A stretch of 5,606 nt of DNA from Acidimicrobiales bacterium (GTDB lineage Bacteria; Actinomycetota; Acidimicrobiia; Acidimicrobiales; Palsa-688): assembly GCA_030039575.1 (NCBI GenBank), contig JASHVH010000192.1:1-5606 (forward strand), in the 5' to 3' direction. Below, in pieces: positions 1 to 4,923 of the stretch. The position numbers and the translations under genes are program-made. Every line of letters starts with the position of its first letter. Within the stretch, counting starts at the first letter, position 1. The notes under the pieces were generated by a model, which searched no databases, was not told where the DNA came from, and was given only the letters and a program-made list of their open reading frames with translations.

Positions 1-780
1 CCACGGGCTCGCCTTGGCCGGCTTGCAATCGGCGAAGTAACCGCCGCTTTCCCAGTCCCTCCCTGGCCGTCCAGTCGCCAGCCATACAATCGTGCGGGCG
101 CCTTGCTCCGGCGAGCGCATGGCTAGGCGGAACGGCGAGCGGACCACTGCTCGGACCACGAGCGGGCCATCCAGGCCCCAACGGGTACGGACCATGCCCG
201 GATGGGCGGCGGCCGCGCTAACACCCACCGGGCCCCAACGGCGGGCCAGCTCGCGGGTGAACAGCACGTTGGCCAGCTTGCTCGCCTTGTAGGCCCGAAG
301 CGCGTCGTAGCCCCGGCTCATGTCCAAGTCTTCGAGCACTACCCTGGCGTCCCGCGCCGCGCCGGCCTGGCTCGAGGTCGTTACTACGACGGCTCCGCCA
401 ACGCTCAGCTGAGGCCGCAGGAGCATCGTGAGCAGGAACGGCGCCAGGTGGTTGACCTGGAAGGAAAGCTCGTGGCCGTCGACGGTGAGGGTGCGTCGAG
501 CGCCGGCGATAAGCCCGGCGTTGTTGACCAGGACGTCGACCCTCGCATGCCGGCTGGCCAGGTCGGCAGCCAGGGCCCGCACCTGTTCCAAACGGGCGAA
601 GTCGGCCACGTGGCCCTCCGCCCCAAGCTCGGCCGCCACTGCGTTGGTCTTGGACGACGACCTCCCGACGACCACCACCTGGTCGCCTCGGCTTTGCAGC
701 GCCCGGGCCACTGCGGCGCCGATGCCGTCGCTCGCCCCAGTGACGACGACCACACGACCGTTCTCGGACTGTGCGCCCAT
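1..780 (-). CDS. Short-chain dehydrogenase/reductase (retinol-dehydrogenase-like SDR), C-terminus cut by window edge
   Basis: Reading down the minus strand from ATG at 780, the frame is open for 260 codons and leaves the window at position 1. It is a classical NAD(P)-dependent Rossmann-fold SDR. TGASDGIG (residues 14-21) is the cofactor glycine motif, and the arginine after strand 2 (VVVVGR, about residue 40) suggests NADP(H). NNAG is at 86-89. The catalytic tetrad is Asn110, Ser137 (TTSSQAG), Tyr164 and Lys168 (YKASK), followed by HPG at 193-195. LANVLFTRELARR after the active site and the GGYFADCK tail resemble the retinol dehydrogenase/WWOX-like subgroup, so only a few to a few dozen residues are probably missing. 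The substrate is unknown. No Shine-Dalgarno precedes the ATG; the start is set by the promoter spacing (leaderless). The gene is divergent from a MerR regulator that probably controls it. Confidence 0.93.
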   Translation of the reverse strand, partial: MGAQSENGRVVVVTGASDGIGAAVARALQSRGDQVVVVGRSSSKTNAVAAELGAEGHVADFARLEQVRALAADLASRHARVDVLVNNAGLIAGARRTLTVDGHELSFQVNHLAPFLLTMLLRPQLSVGGAVVVTTSSQAGAARDARVVLEDLDMSRGYDALRAYKASKLANVLFTRELARRWGPVGVSAAAAHPGMVRTRWGLDGPLVVRAVVRSPFRLAMRSPEQGARTIVWLATGRPGRDWESGGYFADCKPAKASPW

Positions 781-786
781 AGTGAA

Positions 787-818
787 AGCGTAAACTATGG
801 TCCATACTCCACGGTCAA
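787..818 (-). promoter_or_regulatory. MerR-type promoter of the SDR gene (-35 TTGACC, 20-bp spacer, -10 TACGCT)
   Basis: On the minus strand TTGACC (818-813; five of six match the -35 consensus) is followed by a 20-bp spacer and TACGCT (792-787; matches TAnnnT). An over-long 19-20 bp spacer is the hallmark of promoters activated by MerR-family proteins through DNA distortion. Seven bases past the -10 lies the A of the SDR ATG (780), so the transcript is predicted to be leaderless. The hexamers and distances are seen directly; activation by the adjacent MerR is inference. Confidence 0.6.
789..813. promoter_or_regulatory. Probable MerR operator (imperfect dyad inside the long spacer)
   Basis: The core is TATGG-T-CCATA (796-806), five perfect pairs around a single central base. 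Outward, CGT (789-791) pairs with ACG (811-813), and A794 with T808. That gives 9 of 12 complementary pairs over 25 bp. The dyad lies between the -35 and -10 of the SDR promoter, where MerR proteins bind. Its position next to the merR start also allows autoregulation. Confidence 0.6.
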
Positions 819-831
819 GGGCCTGTCCAAC

Positions 832-1188
832 GTGCTGATCGGTGAGGTTGCCCGCCGGGCGGGAGTCAGCCGGGACACCGTGCGCCTTTACACGCGCCTC
901 GGGCTGGTCAGCTGCTCCCAGCGCTCCGCTGGTTCGCGCTCCTACGCCGACTACGACGACGCCGCACCAGAGCTCATCACGAACATCAAGGTCGCCCAAT
1001 CCCTTGGCTTTTCACTGTCCGAGCTTGGCCCGATCGCGGCTGCCTACGTAGCCGGCCGTCTCGACGCCGACCAACAGCGGCACTTGCTCCAGGCCAAGCT
1101 CACCGAGGTCGAGGACAAACGGCGCCAACTAGCCCAGGTGGCCAAGTTCCTCCGGTCCAAGTTGAAAGAGTTGCCCACGTCGGGCTAA
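832..1188 (+). CDS. MerR-family transcriptional regulator, short form
   Basis: 118-residue protein starting at GTG 832. The frame is open far upstream, but homology begins only here (LIGEVARRAGVSRDTVRLYTRLGLV), so longer starts are rejected. The winged-helix MerR DNA-binding domain spans about residues 2-70: helix-turn-helix IGEVARRAGVSRDTVRLY, wing SRSYADYD (36-42), then KVAQSLGFSLSELGPI. A dimerisation helix rich in charged heptads follows (about 84-114), then a four-residue tail. There is no effector domain, and the only cysteine is Cys28, so metal or thiol sensing as in MerR/CueR/ZntR is unlikely. The usual YE of RYYE is replaced by LYT. Shine-Dalgarno is weak (AAGG at 817-820, 11 bases upstream). 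It is transcribed divergently from the SDR across 51 bp holding a MerR-type dyad, the strongest hint to its target. The signal it senses is unknown. Confidence 0.9.
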   Translation: MLIGEVARRAGVSRDTVRLYTRLGLVSCSQRSAGSRSYADYDDAAPELITNIKVAQSLGFSLSELGPIAAAYVAGRLDADQQRHLLQAKLTEVEDKRRQLAQVAKFLRSKLKELPTSG

Positions 1189-1217
1189 GCAGAGTTTCGT
1201 GACCCGATAGGCTGGCT

Positions 1218-1402
1218 ATGACGCCCGCATGGCGGTCCCTCCACGAAAGGACTTGGCATTTGTTGGCTCGCGTCATCACCCTGCACACCCCGGGCGAGTC
1301 AGATCCCAAGCACTATCTCGTGTCGGTGCTCCCCGGCCCGCGGTCGAGGTCTTCGAGGTCGAGCTCCGAGCTGAGGTGACCCACGAGGGAACCTCGGGCT
1401 GA
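1218..1402 (+). other. Small ORF of unknown function between merR and the hydrolase, possibly frameshifted
   Basis: One frame runs from ATG 1218 (or TTG 1260/1263, 8-11 bases after AAAGGA at 1246-1251) to TGA 1377-1379. It reads ARVITLHTPGESDPKHYLVS and then an Arg/Ser-rich tail. In codons 1263-1331 I count 19 of 23 third positions as G/C, coding-like here. From 1340 another frame reads PAVEVFEVELRAEVTHEGTS and stops at TGA 1400-1402, four bases before the hydrolase GTG; 17 of its 20 codons have G/C at position three. One extra base near 1331-1340 would join the two into a continuous protein of about 46 residues. The second frame is also open from ATG 1229 (57 codons), but its front part is not coding-like (13 of 29 in 1253-1339). 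So this is a genuine small protein ending at 1379, a frameshifted gene or sequencing error in a C/G run, or chance. I recognise no family. Confidence 0.35.
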
Positions 1403-1406
1403 CCCT

Positions 1407-2192
1407 GTGGCGCATCTGGTCCGTGAGGGCATTGTCCTTGCTTACGAAGAGGCCGGCACCGGCGCCCCAGCCCTCGTGTTCGTGCATGGCGCGGCGTGTA
1501 ATCGTCGTTTCTGGGGCCCGCAGGTCCGCCAATTTGCCTCTTCCCATCGGGTCATCACCGTAGATCTTCGCGGTCACGGAGAGAGTGATGCGCCGCTACA
1601 GCCGTACACCATGCGACTGTTCGCCGACGACCTGGCGTGGACGTGCACGCAGCTCGGGGTGGAGGAACCGGTGGTGATCGGCCACAGCCTGGGCGGGATG
1701 GTGGCCCTCGATTTCGCCTCCGCGTACCCAGAGCGCGCCGGCGCCATCGTGCTGGTCGACTCGCTCCTCCTCGCCGGCGGTGACCGGGCCGGCACGGTGC
1801 GGGACCTCGTCGACGGGCTTCGGGGCCCCGACCCGTCCTTGGCCCTTCGCCGCTACTTCGCCAGCTTGTTTGGTCCGTACGATGACCCCGAGGTCAGATC
1901 CTGGATCCTCGATCAAGCCGTGCTGACCCCACCGCACGTGACCAGCTCGCTCTGGCAAGAATCCATCCAGACCTGGGACGACGAAGCGGCGTTGCGCGAG
2001 TGCGGGGTGCCACTGCTCTACATCGACGCCGGCACCCCGAATGCCGACCTGGCGCGAGCCCGCGAACTGTGCCCAGGGCTGATGACCGGGCGGACCATTG
2101 GCTCGGGGCATTTCAGCCCGCTGGTGGTCCCCGAGCAGGTGAACGCCATGCTCGAGCGCTTCCTCCACATCGGGTTGAACCGGCCGGAATAG
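1407..2192 (+). CDS. Alpha/beta-hydrolase fold protein
   Basis: 261-residue cytoplasmic enzyme with no signal peptide. Domain order is typical: N-terminal strand GIVLAYEEAG, oxyanion-loop HG (27-28), DLRGHGES (53-60), nucleophile elbow GHSLGG (92-97) with Ser94, a helical cap at about 120-195, the late strand VPLLYIDAG (201-209), and the catalytic histidine in GSGHFSPL (His235), followed by PEQVNAMLERFL. The acid is unclear: the usual G-x-D-D loop after the late strand reads IDAGTPNAD, leaving Asp207 or Asp214, with Asp118 as an alternative. The family includes esterases, epoxide hydrolases, haloperoxidases and C-C hydrolases, and I cannot choose among them. GTG 1407 fits the family N-terminus. 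The nearest purine-rich stretch (GAGGGA, 1385-1390) is 16 bases away, too far, so translation may be coupled to the preceding small ORF, or another signal is used. Confidence 0.9.
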   Translation: MAHLVREGIVLAYEEAGTGAPALVFVHGAACNRRFWGPQVRQFASSHRVITVDLRGHGESDAPLQPYTMRLFADDLAWTCTQLGVEEPVVIGHSLGGMVALDFASAYPERAGAIVLVDSLLLAGGDRAGTVRDLVDGLRGPDPSLALRRYFASLFGPYDDPEVRSWILDQAVLTPPHVTSSLWQESIQTWDDEAALRECGVPLLYIDAGTPNADLARARELCPGLMTGRTIGSGHFSPLVVPEQVNAMLERFLHIGLNRPE

Positions 2193-2224
2193 CGCATCTC
2201 GGGTACTGGGAGCTCACGCGGCTC

Positions 2225-2253
2225 TAGACATCAATCTGATTCTGATGTATCGT
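2225..2253 (+). promoter_or_regulatory. Promoter of the marR gene (TAGACA, 17-bp spacer, TATCGT)
   Basis: TAGACA (2225-2230) matches five of six -35 positions. After exactly 17 bp comes TATCGT (2248-2253), four of six for the -10. It sits in the most AT-rich patch of the window. Transcription should begin near 2260, only about two bases before GTG 2262, giving a leaderless or nearly leaderless message, consistent with the absence of a Shine-Dalgarno sequence. Confidence 0.55.
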
Positions 2254-2263
2254 TTTTTGATGT
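2228..2263. promoter_or_regulatory. Probable MarR operator: inverted repeat plus a third half-site
   Basis: ACATCA (2228-2233) and TGATGT (2243-2248) form a perfect 6-bp inverted repeat with a 9-bp spacer, covering the promoter from the end of the -35 to the first base of the -10. A second TGATGT follows at 2258-2263 over the predicted transcription start, so the three half-sites are spaced at a regular 15 bp. A tighter dyad ATCA-N3-TGAT (2230-2240) and a tandem TCTGAT pair (2235-2246) lie inside. Placement over the core promoter fits repression, most simply autorepression by the MarR protein encoded next. Confidence 0.55.
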
Positions 2264-2699
2264 GAATGCTATGGGCCTGTTCCTCTTAGCCCACCGGCTC
2301 ATGCAGATCGCCGAACAGGCGCTCCCGCAGGGCAATGCCGCAACCAGCGTCCGATTGGTGATGGCGGACGTCTCGTACCACCCAAGCAGTTCGATCAGCG
2401 AGATCACGCAACGGACCGGGTTCCCACAGAGCCTCGTGTCGGCGGCCGTCGCGAAGCTGCGAGAGGTCGGCGTCGTGGAAACGGGGCCCGATCCGGCAGA
2501 CCGCCGGCGGACCATCGTCCGCCCCGCCCCCGCAATGGGGACGTGGGGCAGGCGCCCGTCTATGCGAACGCCGATCGATGCAGACTTGGCCAAAGAATTG
2601 CGCCCGGAAGTTCAAGCGCACCTTCCCGAAGCAGTCGCGGCGCTCGACTTGCTTGCTCGTCTGCTCGTCCCGGAGGTAGTGGCCGACAACGACACTTAG
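2262..2699 (+). CDS. MarR-family winged-helix transcriptional regulator
   Basis: 145 residues from GTG 2262; ATG 2271 is the alternative start (142 residues). The N-terminal helix (MGLFLLAHRLMQIAEQAL) would form part of the dimer interface. The winged helix-turn-helix is at about 42-75: SSSISEITQRTGFPQSLVSAAVAKLREVGVVETG, in pieces SISEITQRTG (helix 2), PQSLVSAAVAKLRE (recognition helix) and VGVVETG. The wing carries DPADRRRTIVRPAP (77-90), with the family's D-x-R-R signature. The C-terminal helices (about 105-140) complete the dimerisation domain. Its length is normal for MarR. Such proteins usually repress their own gene and neighbouring transport, catabolic or stress genes, and are relieved by small aromatic ligands or oxidation; here there is no cysteine, so a thiol switch is excluded. 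It has its own promoter, overlapped by an inverted repeat. The hydrolase upstream and the DUF3089 gene downstream are possible but unproven targets. Confidence 0.85.
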   Translation: MNAMGLFLLAHRLMQIAEQALPQGNAATSVRLVMADVSYHPSSSISEITQRTGFPQSLVSAAVAKLREVGVVETGPDPADRRRTIVRPAPAMGTWGRRPSMRTPIDADLAKELRPEVQAHLPEAVAALDLLARLLVPEVVADNDT

Positions 2700-2705
2700 C
2701 CGTCT

Positions 2706-2720
2706 GCGTCTGGTGGACGC
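2706..2720 (+). terminator. Weak hairpin just after marR, possible terminator
   Basis: GCGTC-TGGTG-GACGC gives a 5-bp stem with a 5-base loop, starting six bases after the marR stop and followed by TCCTCT. The stem is short and there is no T-run, so termination activity is doubtful. Confidence 0.2.
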
Positions 2721-2772
2721 TCCTCTAGCCATCACCCAAGCGCATTAACCGGCGAAGTCCCAACCGGGTTGT

Positions 2773-2805
2773 ACAAGTTCGCGGCTTTCACAGCCGCGCC
2801 CTTGT
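2773..2805 (+). other. Strong hairpin in the leader of the DUF3089 gene
   Basis: An inner perfect 7-bp stem, CGCGGCT (2780-2786) with AGCCGCG (2792-2798), closes on a TTCAC loop. After a 2x2 internal mismatch it is continued by ACAAG (2773-2777) with CTTGT (2801-2805). Total is 12 pairs in 33 bases. No T-tract follows, so a classical intrinsic terminator is unlikely. It ends 43 bases before the DUF3089 ATG and could be a leader structure, a protein-binding dyad, or a terminator of the T-less type reported in actinobacteria. Confidence 0.45.
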
Positions 2806-2836
2806 CCGAACCGCCATCGAAAGTAAAGGACCAAAC

Positions 2837-2843
2837 AAAGGAG
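2837..2843 (+). promoter_or_regulatory. Strong Shine-Dalgarno (AAAGGAG) fixing the DUF3089 start
   Basis: AAAGGAG stands 5 bases before ATG 2849. It is the best ribosome binding site in the window, and it supports this start and hence the full signal peptide. Confidence 0.75.
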
Positions 2844-2848
2844 TTGCC

Positions 2849-4069
2849 ATGCCCTTCTTCGCACCCCGCCGCTGCCGGCAACGGGCCCACGCCTTCGCGG
2901 CCCCCCTGTTCGTGGTCGTTGCCATAGCTTCGCTCTTGGCCCCTTGCTCGACGGCGCCCGCGTTGGCCAGCGTTCCGGGGCCGGCTAGTTCGGGCACCGT
3001 ATGGCTTTGCCGTCCTGGGCTCGTACCCGACCCGTGCGAGACGGCCCGCGCCGCCACGGTCGTGCAGGCTACGGGCGCCAGGTCGCTGTTACCCGCACAG
3101 ACGTCGGCGCTGGCCTCCCGCTTTGACTGTTTCTACGTTTACCCGACGGCGAGCCGTGAGGGCTCCTACAACTCCAACCTCGTCGTGCAAACCCCGGAGG
3201 TTGACGCCGCCATTGCCCAGGCTTCCAGGTTCACCCAGGTCTGTAAGGTGTACGCCCCCATGTACCGCGAAGTGACCTGGCACGGTATCGAGGAATGGTT
3301 CGCCGACCCGAGCGTGGGAGCCACCGCCGGGCGGGTCGCCTACCAGAGCATCCTGGCCGGCTTCGAGGACTACCTGACGCACTACAACCGGGGTCGGCCT
3401 CTGATCTTGATCGGCCACTCCCAAGGCTCGGCCATGCTCATTTTGTTGATGGAGCACCTGGTGGACGACAATGCCGCCCTGCGCAGCCGATTGGTACTGG
3501 CGATCATCCCCGGTGGGAACGTGCAGGTACCTACCGGTGCCCTGGTCGGAGGCAGCTTCTCTCATATTCGTCTGTGCAGCACGACTGGACAGGCAGGGTG
3601 CGTCATCGCCTACTCGACCTTCCCGGGCGTACCGCCGGCGCGGTCGGTGGTGGGCCGGCCCGGCCGTGGCATCTCGGCCATGTCGGGCCAAAGTGCCAGG
3701 GGCGGCGTCCAGGTGGCATGCGTCAACCCGGCGGCCATCGAGGGTGGGACGGCCACGCTCGATACGTTCTTCCCGGTCCTGTCGAGTGGGGTGGTGCCTC
3801 CGTCCAGGACCAGCGCCACCACACCACGCGCGGTAAGTACTCCGTGGGTCGAATACCCGGGCCTCTACCGGGCCAGCTGCGAGCGCGCCGACGGCGCCTC
3901 CTGGCTCCAGGTCACCAAGGCCACCGGCCCCTCCGACCACCGCCCCCTGGTGTCCGAAGCCCTCGGCCCCAACTGGGGTTACCACGAAGACGATGTCAAC
4001 CTGGCGCTCGGCAACTTGGTGGCTGACGCCGCCGCCGCCGAAGCCACGTGGGAAAGGTCCACGAAATGA
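2849..4069 (+). CDS. Secreted DUF3089-family protein (predicted serine hydrolase, lipase/esterase-like)
   Basis: 406 residues. The N-terminus is a Sec signal peptide: basic RRCRQR (7-12), a hydrophobic core at about 15-31, and an ALA cleavage site after residue 40. The LAPC at 30-33 is not a proper lipobox because Pro precedes Cys. The mature part matches DUF3089 (Pfam PF11288, alpha/beta-hydrolase clan): TVWLCRPG...DPC (50-63), DCFYVYPT (93-100), ASRFTQVCKVYAPMYREVT (125-143), then RPLILIGHSQGSAML, with nucleophile Ser191 in GHSQGS (189-194). The terminal WGYHEDDVNLALGNLV (376-391) carries the likely catalytic His379. The acid is not assigned. The mature chain has eight cysteines (54, 63, 94, 132, 243, 251, 291, 344), an even number consistent with disulfides outside the cytoplasm. 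The substrate is unknown; the family is usually called lipase-like without biochemical proof here. It lies on the same strand as marR, with a 149-bp gap. Confidence 0.88.
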   Translation: MPFFAPRRCRQRAHAFAAPLFVVVAIASLLAPCSTAPALASVPGPASSGTVWLCRPGLVPDPCETARAATVVQATGARSLLPAQTSALASRFDCFYVYPTASREGSYNSNLVVQTPEVDAAIAQASRFTQVCKVYAPMYREVTWHGIEEWFADPSVGATAGRVAYQSILAGFEDYLTHYNRGRPLILIGHSQGSAMLILLMEHLVDDNAALRSRLVLAIIPGGNVQVPTGALVGGSFSHIRLCSTTGQAGCVIAYSTFPGVPPARSVVGRPGRGISAMSGQSARGGVQVACVNPAAIEGGTATLDTFFPVLSSGVVPPSRTSATTPRAVSTPWVEYPGLYRASCERADGASWLQVTKATGPSDHRPLVSEALGPNWGYHEDDVNLALGNLVADAAAAEATWERSTK

Positions 4070-4109
4070 CCGCCGGCCGTGTGCCAGAAGGTGAACCGGT
4101 ACGAAAATC

Positions 4110-4802
4110 TCAGCCCTGGGTTATCAGTTCGATGACGACAATGTAGAACAGCAGTCCGGCCAGTAGCACGAGCGCGTGGAACACCTCGTGATAACCGAAA
4201 ACGTCCGGCACCGGGTCCGGCCAGCGACAGGCCAAGGCCAAGGCCCCCAGCGAGTACACCAGCCCGCCGGCCACCAACAACCCGAAGGTCACGACCCCCA
4301 GGCCCGACAACAGGCTGGGCAACACCGGTACGGCCGCCCAACCGACGCCCATGTAGAAGACCCCCATAACCCACTGCGGGGCGTTCAGCCAGAAGTTGCG
4401 GACCAGCACGCCTGCTATGGCGAGGCCCCAGACGACACCGAGCAGGGCGCGCGCGGTGGTCGCGGGCAGGCCGATCACGGCGATAGGGGTGTACGTGGAC
4501 GCGATGGCGACCAGGATCATGGAATGGTCGAGCCTGCGCATGCGGCTCTTGGCACCCGCCGCCCAATTGGCCCTGTGGTACCAGGCGCTCGTCGCGTACA
4601 TAGCACTGACCCCGACGGTATAGACGCCGACGGCCGCCTTTTCTGCCAGCGAACCGGCGACCAAGACGGCGGCCGTACCCATCAGAGGGAACACGAACGC
4701 CGCCACCTCGTGGGACACCCCGCGAAGCCGCGGCTTGACCGGCTTCCCGACGAAGCCATCGCTCAGGACTACCGGCCTCACACCGGACGGTCCGTCGGCC
4801 AT
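4110..4802 (-). CDS. Hemolysin III / PAQR-family seven-transmembrane protein
   Basis: 230 residues from ATG 4802. The frame continues upstream to 5054, but the extra part is low-complexity Arg/Gly/Pro unlike the family, and 230 residues is a usual length, so the shorter start is chosen. A short cytoplasmic N-terminus leads to PRLRGVSHE (24-32), followed by seven hydrophobic segments over about 33-226. Conserved polar residues are present: His31, SAWYH (72-76), RLDHSMI (90-96), and GYHEVFHALVL (203-213) with His205 and His209. In PAQR/hemolysin III proteins the equivalents of His76, His205 and His209 bind a zinc ion in the membrane, and relatives have been proposed to act as hydrolases. Despite the name, pore-forming haemolysis is not established for most members; the physiological role is uncertain. 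The gene converges on DUF3089 (40 bp between stops) and diverges from the phosphotransferase. Confidence 0.9.
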   Translation of the reverse strand: MADGPSGVRPVVLSDGFVGKPVKPRLRGVSHEVAAFVFPLMGTAAVLVAGSLAEKAAVGVYTVGVSAMYATSAWYHRANWAAGAKSRMRRLDHSMILVAIASTYTPIAVIGLPATTARALLGVVWGLAIAGVLVRNFWLNAPQWVMGVFYMGVGWAAVPVLPSLLSGLGVVTFGLLVAGGLVYSLGALALACRWPDPVPDVFGYHEVFHALVLLAGLLFYIVVIELITQG

Positions 4803-4809
4803 TGACCGG

Positions 4810-4815
4810 ATCGTA
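4810..4815 (-). promoter_or_regulatory. Possible -10 box of the hemolysin III gene, leaderless start
   Basis: On the minus strand TACGAT (4815-4810; four of six -10 positions) lies seven bases before the ATG at 4802. Transcription would start at or next to the start codon. No Shine-Dalgarno is present and no good -35 hexamer is visible, so this rests on one short motif and its spacing. Confidence 0.3.
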
Positions 4816-4856
4816 GAGCAAGCTTTTGGCCGAGGCCCACACCACCTCCCAGCCGG

Positions 4857-4870
4857 CCTGCGGCCGCAGG
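4857..4870. repeat. Perfect 14-bp palindrome in the hlyIII/phosphotransferase divergent region
   Basis: CCTGCGG followed immediately by CCGCAGG is perfectly self-complementary. Flanking GGCC/GGCC extends it with one bulged G. A second palindrome, GGGCCGGCCC, lies at 4905-4914. The position between divergent genes fits an operator, but palindromes are commoner by chance in DNA this rich in G and C. Confidence 0.3.
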
Positions 4871-4923
4871 GCCAGACGGGCCCAACCGCCGGGCCACCCG
4901 ACTTGGGCCGGCCCGCAGTTAGG

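Noticed and set aside
218..805. Other minus-strand frames over the SDR region
   Set aside because: Arg/Gly/Pro-rich sequence without motifs; the SDR catalytic motifs are all in the frame starting at 780.
202..831. Long upstream extension of the merR frame (328-residue version starting at 202)
   Set aside because: It is antisense to the well-conserved SDR gene; MerR similarity begins only at GTG 832.
1340..1375. TCGAGG-type repeats (1343-1362) as a repeat element
   Set aside because: A few short imperfect copies that fit the codon pattern of a V-E-V-F-E-V-E peptide; no longer unit.
3089..3985. 298-codon minus-strand frame opposite the DUF3089 gene
   Set aside because: Gly/His/Arg-rich with no family motif; a shadow of high-GC coding on the other strand.
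4070..4109. Terminator between the convergent DUF3089 and hemolysin III genes
   Set aside because: Only very short GGC/GCC pairings; no convincing stem or T-tract on either strand.
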